Positions 1 through 7,179 of a stretch of 47,839 bases of DNA are shown here, piece by piece. Positions within the stretch are counted from its first letter, which is position 1. Each line of letters begins with the position of its first letter. Position numbers and translations under genes: made by a program. The stretch is from Hymenobacter sp. H14-R3 (GTDB taxonomy: Bacteria; Bacteroidota; Bacteroidia; Cytophagales; Hymenobacteraceae): positions 1 to 47,839 of the forward strand of contig NZ_JASITD010000028.1 in assembly GCF_030063445.1 (NCBI RefSeq). Reading direction: 5' to 3'. The notes under the pieces are model-generated. The model did no database searches. It saw only the letters and a program-made list of their open reading frames with translations, and was not told the origin of the DNA.

Positions 1-82
1 CCTTGGGCACGTGGACGGGCAAATGAGGGGACAACCGCGCCCAAAGCGTGTCCGAAATGCGAAATTCTTGAACTGTAGCCAT
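1..82 (-). mobile_element. IS5-family transposase, N-terminal fragment (cut by window edge)
   Basis: An ORF starts with ATG at 82 and runs leftward off the window. The 27 visible codons read MATVQEFRISDTLWARLSPH and go on to LPVHVPK. This resembles the start of IS5-type transposases (orfA), where a conserved D-x-x-W is followed by a leucine-proline stretch. The catalytic DDE residues are outside the window and no terminal inverted repeat was recognised. The identification rests on a short stretch. Confidence 0.55.
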
Positions 83-366
83 ACCCCTAAAATACAACTG
101 ATTTTTCCCTATTCGGATAGCCTCTTATTGATATGCGGTAGCAGGCCCTAGCGGCCGCGCAAGCGGGGAGATGCCGGAGCCACCTCAGCCAGCAGAGGCG
201 CGGCCACCAGCGCTGGCGCTTGCCAAACGGGGGCTGCCAGCGTCGCGCCAGGCGCAAAGTAGGCCGCTGGCCGCTCGCTACGGCAGCCGGCTACCCAACT
301 GGCCGCTAGTATCACTCACAGCCAAAAAAATGCGCGCATAGAGAAGTTGTTTTGCCTGCTCACGCA
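83..366. other. Non-coding stretch between the transposase fragment and the lipoprotein gene
   Basis: No convincing ORF, RNA gene or clear terminator was found in these 284 bases. The first part is AT-rich and is probably the upstream region of the transposase; the rest is GC-rich. Confidence 0.5.
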
Positions 367-912
367 CTACTTGGCCGGTTTAGTACTGGTCTTTTTCCCA
401 CCGCTCAGCAGCGAATAGAGCAAGAACAGCACCACCAGCCCCGCCGCCGTGTAGCCCAGCGCCGTGAAAAAGCCCACGCTGAAAATCAGGTTCACCAGCG
501 CTGCCAGGCCGGCGAGCACGCCGAGTATCACGCCAATAAAAAACAGCGCCACCCGGCCCAGCCCGTTTTCAGCCGCGCCCTCGGTGGCGTGCCGCCGCCG
601 CAGGTGCTGGCTCAGCTGCCGGCTGGCCTGCGTAGGTACAGATAAAGTAGATAACGCCTTAGTGGGCAATGTGTTAATAGCATCTGCTAAGCGGTGTGGG
701 CGCAGTTGCCTGGTGGGTTTTGGTGAAGCTGCTACCGTGGCCGGCGCTACCGTTTCGGTTGGGGCGGGGAACGCTGTAGCTGAGGTAGTTACAGGTATCT
801 CAGGAGCCATAGCCACCGACGTAGCCGGGGCCTGCTGAAACTGGAATACTACTTGCTCGCCGCGGCAGCCCGCCAGCAGCAGCGCCGGCACCAGGAATAC
901 GATTCTTCTCAT
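367..912 (-). CDS. Lipoprotein with C-terminal membrane segments, unknown function
   Basis: 181 residues. The N-terminus is a lipoprotein signal peptide with lipobox LLAGC (lipidated Cys about residue 16). The middle is rich in Pro, Ala and Thr. The last 70 residues hold two hydrophobic stretches (starting VALFFIGVILGVLAGL and LGYTAAGLVVLFLLYSLL), then a Lys-rich end. The protein may therefore be anchored in a membrane at both ends. It follows rocD with 12 nt between them, on the same strand, so co-transcription is possible. No family was recognised. Confidence 0.75.
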   Translation of the reverse strand: MRRIVFLVPALLLAGCRGEQVVFQFQQAPATSVAMAPEIPVTTSATAFPAPTETVAPATVAASPKPTRQLRPHRLADAINTLPTKALSTLSVPTQASRQLSQHLRRRHATEGAAENGLGRVALFFIGVILGVLAGLAALVNLIFSVGFFTALGYTAAGLVVLFLLYSLLSGGKKTSTKPAK

Positions 913-924
913 AACGCCTTATAC

Positions 925-2169
925 TCAGAAAGCCCGAATAACGTCGGCAATAAGCACGCAGGCCTCGCGCAATTCGCTTTCAGTAATGACCAGCGGCGGC
1001 GCAAACCGGATGATGTCGCCGTGAGTGGGCTTGGCCAGCAGGCCACGCTCCATAAGCATTACGCACACGTCCCAAGCGGTGCGGCCATCGGCGGCGGGCT
1101 TGATAACCACGGCGTTAAGCAAGCCCTTGCCGCGCACCAACTCGATAAGCTCAGGCCGCTGGGCCTGTAATTTTTTCATTTCGGCCCGAAAAATAATGCC
1201 TAGCCGAGAAGCATTTTCAGCCAGGTTCTCGTCAATTAGCACGTCTAGTGCAGCCTGCATTACGGCACAGGCCAGTGGGTTGCCACCAAACGTAGAGCCG
1301 TGTTGGCCGGGCTTAATAGTCAGCATAATGGCATCATCGGCCAGTACGGCAGACACCGGGAGCACACCGCCGCTCAAAGCCTTGCCCAAAATAAGCACGT
1401 CAGGATGCACGGCCTCGTGGTCGCAGGCCAGCATCTTGCCAGTGCGGCCCAGCCCGGTCTGAATTTCGTCGGCCACAAACAGCACGTTGTGCTGGCGGCA
1501 GGCCGCCGCCGCCTGCGCCAGATACCCGATGGCTGGCACCATCACACCGGCCTCGCCCTGAATAGGCTCCACCATAAAAGCGCAGACGTGCGGGTCCTGC
1601 AACGCAGCTTCCAAAGCCGGAATGTCATTATATGGAACTACCTGGTAGCCAGGCACGTAGGGGCCGAAGCCACCCGTGCTGTCGGGGTCGGTACTAAAGG
1701 AGATAATGCCCGTGGTGCGCCCGTGAAAGTTGTGCTCGGCCACCACAATGCGCGCCATATTGGGCGCAATGCCCTTCTCCTGGTAGCCCCACTTGCGGGC
1801 CAGCTTGAGGGCCGTTTCCACGGCCTCGGCTCCCGAGTTCATCAACAAAGCTTTGTCGTAGCCAAACAGCTCGCAAATCTGCTTCTCGGCCGCGCCCAGC
1901 CGGTCGTTGAAAAATGCCCGCGAGGTGAGCGTCAGCTTCTGCGCCTGCTCAGTCAGCGCCCCGATAATGCGCGGGTGGCAATGCCCCTGATTCACGGCCG
2001 AGTAGGCCGACAGAAAGTCAAAATACTGGTTGCCAGCTACATCCCATAGGTAAGTACCCTGGCCGCGCTCCAGCACCACGGGCAGCGGATGGTAATTGTG
2101 GGCACCGTATTGGTCTTCGAGCTGCATCAGCTCCGCGGCGCGGGTGGTAGTAGGGGTGGGGGCGAGCAT
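925..2169 (-). CDS. rocD: Ornithine aminotransferase
   Basis: 414 residues, full length for the class-III aminotransferase family. It uses pyridoxal phosphate to move the delta-amino group of ornithine to 2-oxoglutarate, linking arginine breakdown to proline and glutamate. Visible features are the N-terminal GAHNYHPLPVVLERG motif typical of ornithine aminotransferases, the glycine-rich NSGAEAVETALKLAR cofactor region, the VADEIQTGLGRTGK motif and the Schiff-base lysine in LGKALSGG (Lys263). It is divergent from ridA, with about 120 nt of shared upstream DNA. Class-III relatives such as acetylornithine aminotransferase are less likely given the N-terminal motif. Confidence 0.9.
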   Translation of the reverse strand: MLAPTPTTTRAAELMQLEDQYGAHNYHPLPVVLERGQGTYLWDVAGNQYFDFLSAYSAVNQGHCHPRIIGALTEQAQKLTLTSRAFFNDRLGAAEKQICELFGYDKALLMNSGAEAVETALKLARKWGYQEKGIAPNMARIVVAEHNFHGRTTGIISFSTDPDSTGGFGPYVPGYQVVPYNDIPALEAALQDPHVCAFMVEPIQGEAGVMVPAIGYLAQAAAACRQHNVLFVADEIQTGLGRTGKMLACDHEAVHPDVLILGKALSGGVLPVSAVLADDAIMLTIKPGQHGSTFGGNPLACAVMQAALDVLIDENLAENASRLGIIFRAEMKKLQAQRPELIELVRGKGLLNAVVIKPAADGRTAWDVCVMLMERGLLAKPTHGDIIRFAPPLVITESELREACVLIADVIRAF

Positions 2170-2234
2170 AGGGGGTGGGCGTAAGGAAGTAGTGGAGTTA
2201 AACTACTCAAAATTACAAACAAAGCGGCGGCGGG

Positions 2235-2265
2235 TTTGGGTCAGGTGTGGCTACTTCTACCTTTG
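2235..2265 (+). promoter_or_regulatory. Bacteroidetes-type promoter of ridA
   Basis: TTTG at 2235-2238 (-33 element) and TACCTTTG at 2258-2265 (-7 element, consensus TAnnTTTG) with a 19-nt spacer. It ends 25 nt before the RidA start codon. Confidence 0.7.
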
Positions 2266-2290
2266 CCGCTCCTCTTTAGTTATTAGCCCT

Positions 2291-2677
2291 ATGGAAACGC
2301 TGCACCACCCCGACGCCCCGCAGGCAGTTGGCCCTTATGCCCAGGCCATTGTGGCGGGCGGCCTGGTATTTTGCTCGGGCCAGACGCCGCTGGTGCCCGC
2401 CACCATGCGCATCGAAGCCACCACTATCGAAGCCCAAACCCACCAAGTGCTCGCCAACCTGCGCACCGTGCTCTCAGCCCGCAACCTGGGCCTAGCTGAT
2501 ATTGTGAAGACCACCGTTTTCCTGAAGAATTTCGCCGACTTTGCCCGCATGAATGCCGTGTACGCCGACGTGTTTGGCGCGCACCGGCCGGCGCGCACCA
2601 CCGTGGAAGTATCGCGGCTGCCGCTCGATGCGCTGGTCGAAATCGAGTGCATCGCCGCCCTATCCAATGGCCATTGA
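2291..2677 (+). CDS. RidA family protein (enamine/imine deaminase)
   Basis: 128 residues, the usual size for the family. RidA proteins are cytosolic trimers that hydrolyse reactive enamine/imine intermediates from PLP enzymes to ketoacids and ammonia. Visible signatures are the N-terminal APQAVGPYAQAIVAGG, FCSGQTPLVP and the C-terminal PARTTVEVSRLPLDALVEIE, which carries the substrate-binding arginine of the PAR motif. The start at 2291 is chosen because METLHHPDAPQAVGPY aligns with family N-termini and lies just behind the promoter; the longer reading frame upstream crosses it. The divergent neighbour is a PLP enzyme. Confidence 0.9.
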   Translation: METLHHPDAPQAVGPYAQAIVAGGLVFCSGQTPLVPATMRIEATTIEAQTHQVLANLRTVLSARNLGLADIVKTTVFLKNFADFARMNAVYADVFGAHRPARTTVEVSRLPLDALVEIECIAALSNGH

Positions 2678-2840
2678 CCCCCGCCTCGCCGCCTTTGCCG
2701 CCCTGCCGCTGCAAGCCGGCGACTTCTACAATACCCCCGAGGGCTACCTCGTTTTTACCGCGCAGTACCACCGCCGCCGGGGCTTTTGCTGCGGCAACGG
2801 CTGCCGCCACTGCCCCTATAAGAAGGCGAAGCCACAATAA
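2667..2840 (+). CDS. DUF5522 family protein (small cysteine-rich protein)
   Basis: 57 residues, starting MAIDPRLAAF, with the start overlapping the end of ridA by 11 nt in another frame, which suggests translational coupling. The C-terminal half carries the conserved block GFCCGNGCRHCPY, whose four cysteines and histidine probably bind metal, followed by a basic end. Such DUF5522 proteins are common in Bacteroidetes; their function is unknown. Confidence 0.8.
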   Translation: MAIDPRLAAFAALPLQAGDFYNTPEGYLVFTAQYHRRRGFCCGNGCRHCPYKKAKPQ

Positions 2841-2909
2841 AGAGGCGGGCAAAACGGCCGTTGGGAGCTCTCCCAAATGCCTCATTCCTCCTTCTCAATT
2901 GTTTCGCAA

Positions 2910-2941
2910 TTTGGTATTTGGCTGAAAATTGCCGATATTTG
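2910..2941 (+). promoter_or_regulatory. Probable promoter of rpmB
   Basis: TTTG at 2910-2913 and GATATTTG at 2934-2941 (one mismatch to TAnnTTTG) are 20 nt apart and end 40 nt before the rpmB ATG. Confidence 0.5.
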
Positions 2942-2981
2942 CGGCCCGTTTCGGAATAGCATCATCTAACCCTTCGATATC

Positions 2982-3221
2982 ATGGCCCGAGTTTGTGATT
3001 TGACCGGCAAGCGCACCCGCGTTGGTAACAACGTATCGCACGCCAACAACAAAACCAAGCGCAAGTTCTACCCCAACTTGCAGAAAAAGCGCTTCTACAT
3101 CCCCGAGCAGGATGCTTGGGTAACGCTGAAAGTAGCTGCCTCCACTATCCGCACCATCAACAAGAATGGCATCATGGCCACCTTGAAGAAGGCCAAGGAG
3201 CAGGGCTTCATCGTCTACTAG
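2982..3221 (+). CDS. rpmB: 50S ribosomal protein L28 (bL28)
   Basis: 79 residues, full length. It begins MARVCDLTGKRTRVGNNVSH, the typical L28 opening, and is rich in Lys and Arg. It is a structural protein of the large ribosomal subunit. It precedes rpmG, a DUF4295 gene and ftsY, as is usual in Bacteroidetes, but a separate promoter lies between rpmB and rpmG. Confidence 0.97.
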   Translation: MARVCDLTGKRTRVGNNVSHANNKTKRKFYPNLQKKRFYIPEQDAWVTLKVAASTIRTINKNGIMATLKKAKEQGFIVY

Positions 3222-3328
3222 TTGCCGCTTTTCGCTTAGGGAAGGATTTTTTTTCGGGACTGCCACTAAAAAAAACGATGTGCCTGGCACACCGCCTTTT
3301 TAGCGTGCAGCAGGCAGGCCGACAAGGC

Positions 3329-3360
3329 TTTGCGATTTTTCAAAAAAAGCCGTACCTTTG
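3329..3360 (+). promoter_or_regulatory. Bacteroidetes-type promoter of rpmG operon
   Basis: TTTG at 3329-3332 and a perfect TACCTTTG at 3353-3360, spacer 20 nt, 38 nt before the rpmG start. This matches the phylum consensus very well. Confidence 0.8.
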
Positions 3361-3398
3361 CAGTCCTAAAATTAAAAATTAATCCCCCTCCCGTCACG

Positions 3399-3581
3399 AT
3401 GGCCAAGAAAGGAAACCGGGTGCAGGTTATCATGGAATGCACCGAGCATAAGACCTCGGGCATGCCGGGCACCTCGCGCTACATCACCACCAAGAACCGC
3501 AAGAACACCCCCGAGCGCATCGAGTTGAAGAAATTCAACCCGATTCTGCGTAAAATGACTGTTCACAAGGAAATTAAATAA
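3399..3581 (+). CDS. rpmG: 50S ribosomal protein L33 (bL33)
   Basis: 60 residues starting MAKKGNRVQVIMECTEHK. The family features are seen: a basic N-terminus, Y-x-T-x-KN (YITTKNRKNTPERIELKKF) and NPILRKMTVHKE. The start at 3399 is preferred because it gives the standard N-terminus and follows the promoter; the frame is open further upstream. The DUF4295 gene follows after 8 nt. Confidence 0.96.
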   Translation: MAKKGNRVQVIMECTEHKTSGMPGTSRYITTKNRKNTPERIELKKFNPILRKMTVHKEIK

Positions 3582-3589
3582 CCTGAGTC

Positions 3590-3751
3590 ATGGCTAAGAA
3601 AGTAGTAGCAACGCTGAAAACCGCCACGGGCAAAGACTGGGCGAAAATCATCCGCGCCGTGCGCTCGGAAAAGACTGGTGCCTATACCTTCAAGGAGGAA
3701 ATGGTACCCGTTGACAAAGTACAGGAAGCATTGGCTAACAGCAGCAAGTAA
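3590..3751 (+). CDS. DUF4295 family protein
   Basis: 53 residues, beginning MAKKVVATLKTATGKDWAKI and ending EALANSSK. Small basic proteins of the DUF4295 family are found in Bacteroidetes between rpmG and ftsY, as here. Their role is unknown; the ribosomal neighbours suggest a link to translation. It shares the rpmG transcript and is followed by a strong terminator. Confidence 0.88.
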   Translation: MAKKVVATLKTATGKDWAKIIRAVRSEKTGAYTFKEEMVPVDKVQEALANSSK

Positions 3752-3773
3752 GCTGCCCAGCCGCTGATGAAGT

Positions 3774-3803
3774 AAAAAAGTCCCACCTTCGTGGGACTTT
3801 TTT
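3774..3803 (+). terminator. Rho-independent terminator after the DUF4295 gene
   Basis: AAAAAAGTCCCAC, loop CTTC, then GTGGGACTTTTTT. The perfect stem with A and T tails on both sides could work in both directions. It separates the ribosomal genes from ftsY. Confidence 0.9.
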
Positions 3804-3854
3804 CGTGTTATACATTTTCGTCAGGCTCCGCGTGACGTCCTTTTTGCCGGTAGT

Positions 3855-4832
3855 ATGGGTCTCTTCGACTTTTTTAAGAAAGACAAGGAAAACAAAGAGC
3901 AGCAGCAGGCGCTCGACGAGGGCTTGCAGAAGACCAAAACCAACTTCTTCGACCAGCTCAGCAAGGCCGTGGTGGGCAAAAACACCGTGGACGAGGCCGT
4001 GCTCGACGACCTCGAAACCCTGCTCGTGCACGCCGACGTAGGCATCGACACCACGGTGAAGGTTATCGACCGCATTGAGAAGCGCGTGGCTCGCGACAAG
4101 TACGTGAGCACGAATGAGCTCGACCGCATTTTGCGCGAAGAGATTGTGGCCCTGCTCGATGCGAATACGGAAACCACCGGCTCGCGCGCTATCCTCGACC
4201 GGCCCGATAGCCCCGGGCACCCCTTCGTGATTATGGTGGTGGGCGTGAATGGCGTGGGCAAAACCACCACCATCGGCAAGCTGGCGCACCGCTTTCACAG
4301 CGCGGGCAAGAAGGTGGTGCTCGGCGCGGCCGATACCTTCCGGGCCGCCGCTGTAGAGCAGCTTATTGTGTGGGGCCAGCGGGTGGGCGTGCCCGTTATC
4401 TCGCACGGCATGAATACCGATCCCGCCGCCGTGGCCTACGACGCCGTGCTGAAGGGCGTGGAGATGGGGGCCGATGTGGTTATTATCGACACCGCCGGCC
4501 GCCTGCACAACAAGGTGAACCTGATGAACGAGCTCAGCAAAATCAAGCGCGTGATGCAGAAGGTGATTCCCGAGGCCCCGCACGAAGTGCTGCTGGTGCT
4601 CGACGGCAGCACCGGCCAGAACGCCTTTTTGCAGGCAAAGGAGTTTACCCGCGCCACCGAGGTGTCGGCGCTGGCTATCACCAAGCTCGACGGCACGGCT
4701 AAGGGCGGCGTGGTTATCGGCATTTCGGACCAGTTCAGCATTCCGGTGCGCTACATCGGGGTGGGGGAGAAGATGACCGACTTGCAGCTGTTCGACCGGC
4801 ACACGTTCGTCAACTCGCTGTTTAAGAAATAG
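3855..4832 (+). CDS. ftsY: Signal recognition particle receptor FtsY
   Basis: 325 residues. FtsY is the SRP receptor GTPase that docks ribosome-SRP complexes at the inner membrane. It has a short Lys/Glu-rich N-terminus starting MGLFDFFKKDKE, an N-domain helical bundle and the GTPase NG domain: G1 VGVNGVGKTTTIGKLAHRF, ADTFRAAA, G3 IDTAGRLHNK, G4 TKLDGTAKGG, and GVGEKMTDLQLFD near the end. The acidic A-domain of enterobacterial FtsY is absent, as is common in Bacteroidetes. Confidence 0.97.
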   Translation: MGLFDFFKKDKENKEQQQALDEGLQKTKTNFFDQLSKAVVGKNTVDEAVLDDLETLLVHADVGIDTTVKVIDRIEKRVARDKYVSTNELDRILREEIVALLDANTETTGSRAILDRPDSPGHPFVIMVVGVNGVGKTTTIGKLAHRFHSAGKKVVLGAADTFRAAAVEQLIVWGQRVGVPVISHGMNTDPAAVAYDAVLKGVEMGADVVIIDTAGRLHNKVNLMNELSKIKRVMQKVIPEAPHEVLLVLDGSTGQNAFLQAKEFTRATEVSALAITKLDGTAKGGVVIGISDQFSIPVRYIGVGEKMTDLQLFDRHTFVNSLFKK

Positions 4833-4857
4833 AGTTTACAGCGGTAAAACGCGTTCC

Positions 4858-4888
4858 GAGAGCGCCTGGTAAACTACCGGGCGCTCTC
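4858..4888 (+). terminator. Hairpin after ftsY
   Basis: GAGAGCGCC and GGT pair with ACC and GGGCGCTCTC around a short loop. There is no clear T tract, so it may be a weak terminator or an mRNA-stabilising structure. Confidence 0.5.
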
Positions 4889-4920
4889 GTGCGTTGGGAG
4901 GCTTTCTACTGCTCTACATC

Positions 4921-5361
4921 ATGCGCATTCTCTACTTTGGGCTATTGGCTGGGGGCCTGCTGGCCGCCTGCAACTCCAATACCGATACCGTTACCCTTAT
5001 TCCCAACGTGCCGGTGAACGTGCAGCTCGACCTGCTCGACCAGCAGAACCGCGCCCTGCGCTTCGATAACGGCGTGGTGACCATCATGCCCGGCGGCGTC
5101 AATGGCGGGGGCGTGAAGGGCATCTACGTGGTGCGCCAGAACGCCACCACCTACTCGGCCTTCGAGCGCAACTGCCCCTACCAGCCCCTGAACGCCTGCG
5201 CCACCGTCACGTTGGACCGCAGCTCGCGCCTGTTTTTCCGGGATAGCTGCTGCACGTCGCAGTTCAGCCTTCAGGGCCAGGTAACGGGCGGCCCATCAGC
5301 CCGCTCGCTGCGCCAGTACAGCACCAGCCTCAGCGGTAGCTTGCTGACAATCACGAATTAA
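4921..5361 (+). CDS. Small lipoprotein, unknown function
   Basis: 146 residues. The signal peptide MRILYFGLLAGGLLAACNSN ends in a lipobox with Cys about residue 17. The mature part is beta-rich and contains several cysteines (FERNCPYQPLNACATV, FFRDSCCTSQFSLQG). The -RNCPYQP- and -DSCCTSQF- elements resemble the two ligand loops of Rieske-like domains seen in Bacteroidetes lipoproteins, but the histidine ligands are absent, so no iron-sulfur centre is claimed. The start at 4921 gives the signal peptide. Confidence 0.75.
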   Translation: MRILYFGLLAGGLLAACNSNTDTVTLIPNVPVNVQLDLLDQQNRALRFDNGVVTIMPGGVNGGGVKGIYVVRQNATTYSAFERNCPYQPLNACATVTLDRSSRLFFRDSCCTSQFSLQGQVTGGPSARSLRQYSTSLSGSLLTITN

Positions 5362-5402
5362 GAAGTTTTTTGCGTAAAAAGCGCAGTAATTTTTACAGAA
5401 AG

Positions 5403-5435
5403 TTTGCGTAATCAAAAATAGCCTTCCTATCTTTG
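5403..5435 (+). promoter_or_regulatory. Promoter of tRNA-Asn
   Basis: TTTG at 5403-5406 and TATCTTTG at 5428-5435, spacer 21 nt, ending 32 nt before the tRNA. It lies in host DNA to the left of the prophage, so it still drives the reconstituted tRNA. Confidence 0.75.
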
Positions 5436-5467
5436 CAGCCCGAAAGCGCCGGTTTCGGGATAGAAAA

Positions 5468-5541
5468 GCTTCCTTAGCTCAGCCGGTTAGAGCATCTGAC
5501 TGTTAATCAGAGGGTCCCTGGTTCGAGCCCAGGAGGGAGCG
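5468..5541 (+). tRNA. tRNA-Asn (GTT)
   Basis: A complete cloverleaf: acceptor GCTTCCT pairing with AGGGAGC, D arm with GCTC/GAGC, anticodon loop CTGTTAA with GTT at 5502-5504, T arm CCTGG-TTCGAGC-CCAGG, and discriminator G. CCA is not encoded. The last 12 bases belong to the 14-bp prophage core, so the 3' end of the present gene comes from the phage side of the crossover, with no change in sequence. Confidence 0.97.
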
Positions 5542-5543
5542 CT
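5530..5543. repeat. attL core
   Basis: CAGGAGGGAGCGCT covers the 3' side of the T stem, the acceptor 3' strand and two bases beyond tRNA-Asn. The exact copy is at 45265-45278; outside it the flanks diverge apart from a short GAG upstream in both. Confidence 0.9.
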
Positions 5544-5551
5544 ATTACTTC

Positions 5552-5590
5552 AAACGCCACTGTAAATCAAGTATTTACAGTGGCGTTTTT
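5552..5590 (+). terminator. Terminator after tRNA-Asn, prophage-derived
   Basis: AAACGCCACTGTAAAT, loop CAAGT, ATTTACAGTGGCGTTTTT: a long perfect stem with a T tract. It lies inside the prophage and replaces the host terminator displaced to 45288-45325. Confidence 0.9.
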
Positions 5591-5620
5591 GGTACTGTGC
5601 CCCTCGCTGTGTCTTTTAAC

Positions 5621-5833
5621 ATGGAAAACCAAGAGAAAATTGAGCGCCGCACCTTCGGCGGGGCTAACGCCATGGATGGCTACGCGGGCTTCCGGGTGGG
5701 CCAGAGCTACCAGCTGCGCTACACGGTGCTGGAGAGTGGCGAGGTGTCTATCGAGCTTGACCACGCGCAGGAAGGGGTGGGGCCGCTGGTGATGCCCTTC
5801 GCACAATTCAAGACCTGGTTCACGAAGGACTGA
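5621..5833 (+). CDS. Small phage protein of unknown function
   Basis: 70 residues beginning MENQEKIERRTFGGANAMDG, with mixed charge, no membrane segment and no recognised domain. A GTG 24 nt upstream is a possible alternative start; the ATG at 5621 is preferred. Its stop overlaps the ATG of the HNH gene (TGATG), which suggests translational coupling. It is the first gene after attL and transcribed toward the late operon end. Confidence 0.65.
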   Translation: MENQEKIERRTFGGANAMDGYAGFRVGQSYQLRYTVLESGEVSIELDHAQEGVGPLVMPFAQFKTWFTKD

Positions 5834-6111
5834 TGCCATGCCGGCCCAAAACTGCCCGGCGCCAAAAGATTCGGGCCAGCCTGCCCCAGCGGTGCGCCGC
5901 CTGTGGGGCTGCCGACCGGCTGCTCACGCTTGACCACATTATTCCGAGGGTGTATGGGGGCGGCAATGAGCTGGCAAACTTTCAGCTGCTGTGCCAGAGC
6001 TGCCACGACGAAAAAAGTAAGCGCGAGGTGCGTCACTGGCACCCCGCTGCCAACCAGCGCGCTGGCGACCGGCTACGCAAAAAAGTTAATACAATCCAGT
6101 TGCCAGCCTGA
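5833..6111 (+). CDS. HNH endonuclease
   Basis: 92 residues. The HNH fold is seen as a zinc-binding CAACG, the core LDHIIPRVYGGGNELANFQL and a second pair in CQSCHDEK. HNH proteins are divalent-metal DNA nucleases. Stand-alone phage HNH genes are often beside terminase and help packaging, but this one is at the opposite end of the prophage, about 26 kb from terminase, in a small plus-strand cluster near attL. Its target is unknown. Confidence 0.85.
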   Translation: MPCRPKTARRQKIRASLPQRCAACGAADRLLTLDHIIPRVYGGGNELANFQLLCQSCHDEKSKREVRHWHPAANQRAGDRLRKKVNTIQLPA

Positions 6112-6151
6112 TTAGTGCTAGTTATCTTAGTAGAAACTTTAATTTCTACTT

Positions 6152-6364
6152 ATGGCTACGAGTACGCAGAAAGAATGGGAAGAGTCGCCGACCTATGATG
6201 AGGTGGTTGACGCGGAATTTGAGCAGGGTGCCGACCCTGAGTATGATGAGAGCCGGCAGGCCGAATACGATGAGCAAGCGCAGCGGGACTTTGGCGACGA
6301 TGTGGCTGACCCGGATGCAGACGATGGGGGTAGCCAGGACTGGCGCGCCCGCAAGCAGAAATAG
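6152..6364 (+). CDS. Very acidic small protein, DNA-mimic candidate
   Basis: 70 residues beginning MATSTQKEWEESPTYDEV. I count 23 Asp/Glu against 7 Lys/Arg, with the basic residues mostly in the last six positions, so the body is almost purely acidic. No family was recognised. Acidic phage proteins such as Ocr imitate DNA to block host enzymes; that role is only an inference here. A strong terminator follows directly. Confidence 0.6.
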   Translation: MATSTQKEWEESPTYDEVVDAEFEQGADPEYDESRQAEYDEQAQRDFGDDVADPDADDGGSQDWRARKQK

Positions 6365-6396
6365 AAAAAGCCCAGACCGCAAGGCCTGGGCTTTTT
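6365..6396. terminator. Bidirectional terminator between converging transcripts
   Basis: AAAAAGCCCAG, a loop with CGCAAGG, then CCTGGGCTTTTT. It has T tracts on both strands and sits between the plus-strand attL-side genes and the end of the minus-strand late operon. Confidence 0.85.
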
Positions 6397-6423
6397 ATTT
6401 GGACATTAAATTGCACGACACGC

Positions 6424-6993
6424 TCAGCGTAGTATAATTATTAGATAGCAGGTAGCCAGAAAGAGCACGAGCGAGATGCTTCGGCATGCCCACCAGGTGC
6501 GAGTGAGCATGCGGCGTAGATAGTCGTTGGCGTAGCTCTGCTGCACGTATTTGGCCAGATTATTTCCGTGCCTAGCCTCTTTCCACGCCGCTGCGTCAGG
6601 CCACGAGGCAGAATCAGGGCTGGCGTAGAACTCGCTCAGGTCGGTGCGGCCGGCGGCGATGCGGGCCAGGTTGAGCAAGGGGGTGAAGTAACGGGCGAAG
6701 TAGCCAGCCAGCAGTGCCAGCAATCCCACGCTGGCCAGCAGGTAAGGCAGCCTGCCGCGCGGGGCCAGTGGCAGGCCCGCCACCAGCACCAGACCACCCG
6801 CCACCAGGGCGCGCACGTTGCCGCGCCGCTGGTGGTAGCCTTTTCTGAGGTCATCAGCCGCACCGTTGGCCGTGATGTCGCGGTCGTTCAGCTTTACTTC
6901 GCTGGCTGTGAATCGCCTCCACAGCAGGAAGGCAGCTAGCCAGGTGAAGGGCAGCAGGTAGGCGAGCCAGGCCATGCTAATGCCCGCCAGCAC
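6424..6993 (-). CDS. Membrane protein at the end of the late operon, unknown function
   Basis: 189 residues with about four hydrophobic segments: one at the N-terminus (SMAWLAYLLPFTWLAAFLLW), two in the middle (VRALVAGGLVLVAGLPLA and YLLASVGLLALLAGYFA) and one at the C-terminus (ISLVLFLATCYLIIILR). A charged loop follows the first segment. It overlaps the preceding small membrane protein by 17 nt. It may be an accessory lysis or exclusion protein; no family was recognised. Confidence 0.65.
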   Translation of the reverse strand: MLAGISMAWLAYLLPFTWLAAFLLWRRFTASEVKLNDRDITANGAADDLRKGYHQRRGNVRALVAGGLVLVAGLPLAPRGRLPYLLASVGLLALLAGYFARYFTPLLNLARIAAGRTDLSEFYASPDSASWPDAAAWKEARHGNNLAKYVQQSYANDYLRRMLTRTWWACRSISLVLFLATCYLIIILR

Positions 6994-7159
6994 TATCAGA
7001 AATGAATTTGCCCGTGCGGTACTTCGTGATGCCCAGCCACAGGCCAGCTACTACGGCGCCTGCGCCACTGGCGAAGCCCCAGCCGCTACCAGGCTGAACA
7101 AACGAAAGCACTAGGGCGATGAGCGCCAGTACTAGAATAAGGAGGGGTACGTACTTCAT
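6977..7159 (-). CDS. Small membrane protein near lysozyme, holin-like candidate
   Basis: 60 residues: MKYVPLLILVLALIALVLSF forms one membrane segment and GWGFASGAGAVVAGLWLGI a second, followed by a short polar tail. Size, two segments and position right after the lysozyme gene fit a holin or antiholin, but another holin candidate is upstream (8750-9049). Function is inferred from context only. Confidence 0.6.
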   Translation of the reverse strand: MKYVPLLILVLALIALVLSFVQPGSGWGFASGAGAVVAGLWLGITKYRTGKFISDSAGGH

Positions 7160-7179
7160 GGCAGAAAAAGAAAAAAAGG

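Noticed and set aside
1300..2049. Plus-strand ORF inside rocD
   Set aside because: Composition is not protein-like and the opposite strand encodes a complete aminotransferase.
4921..5361. Rieske iron-sulfur protein
   Set aside because: The two cysteine loops resemble the motif but the histidine ligands are missing.
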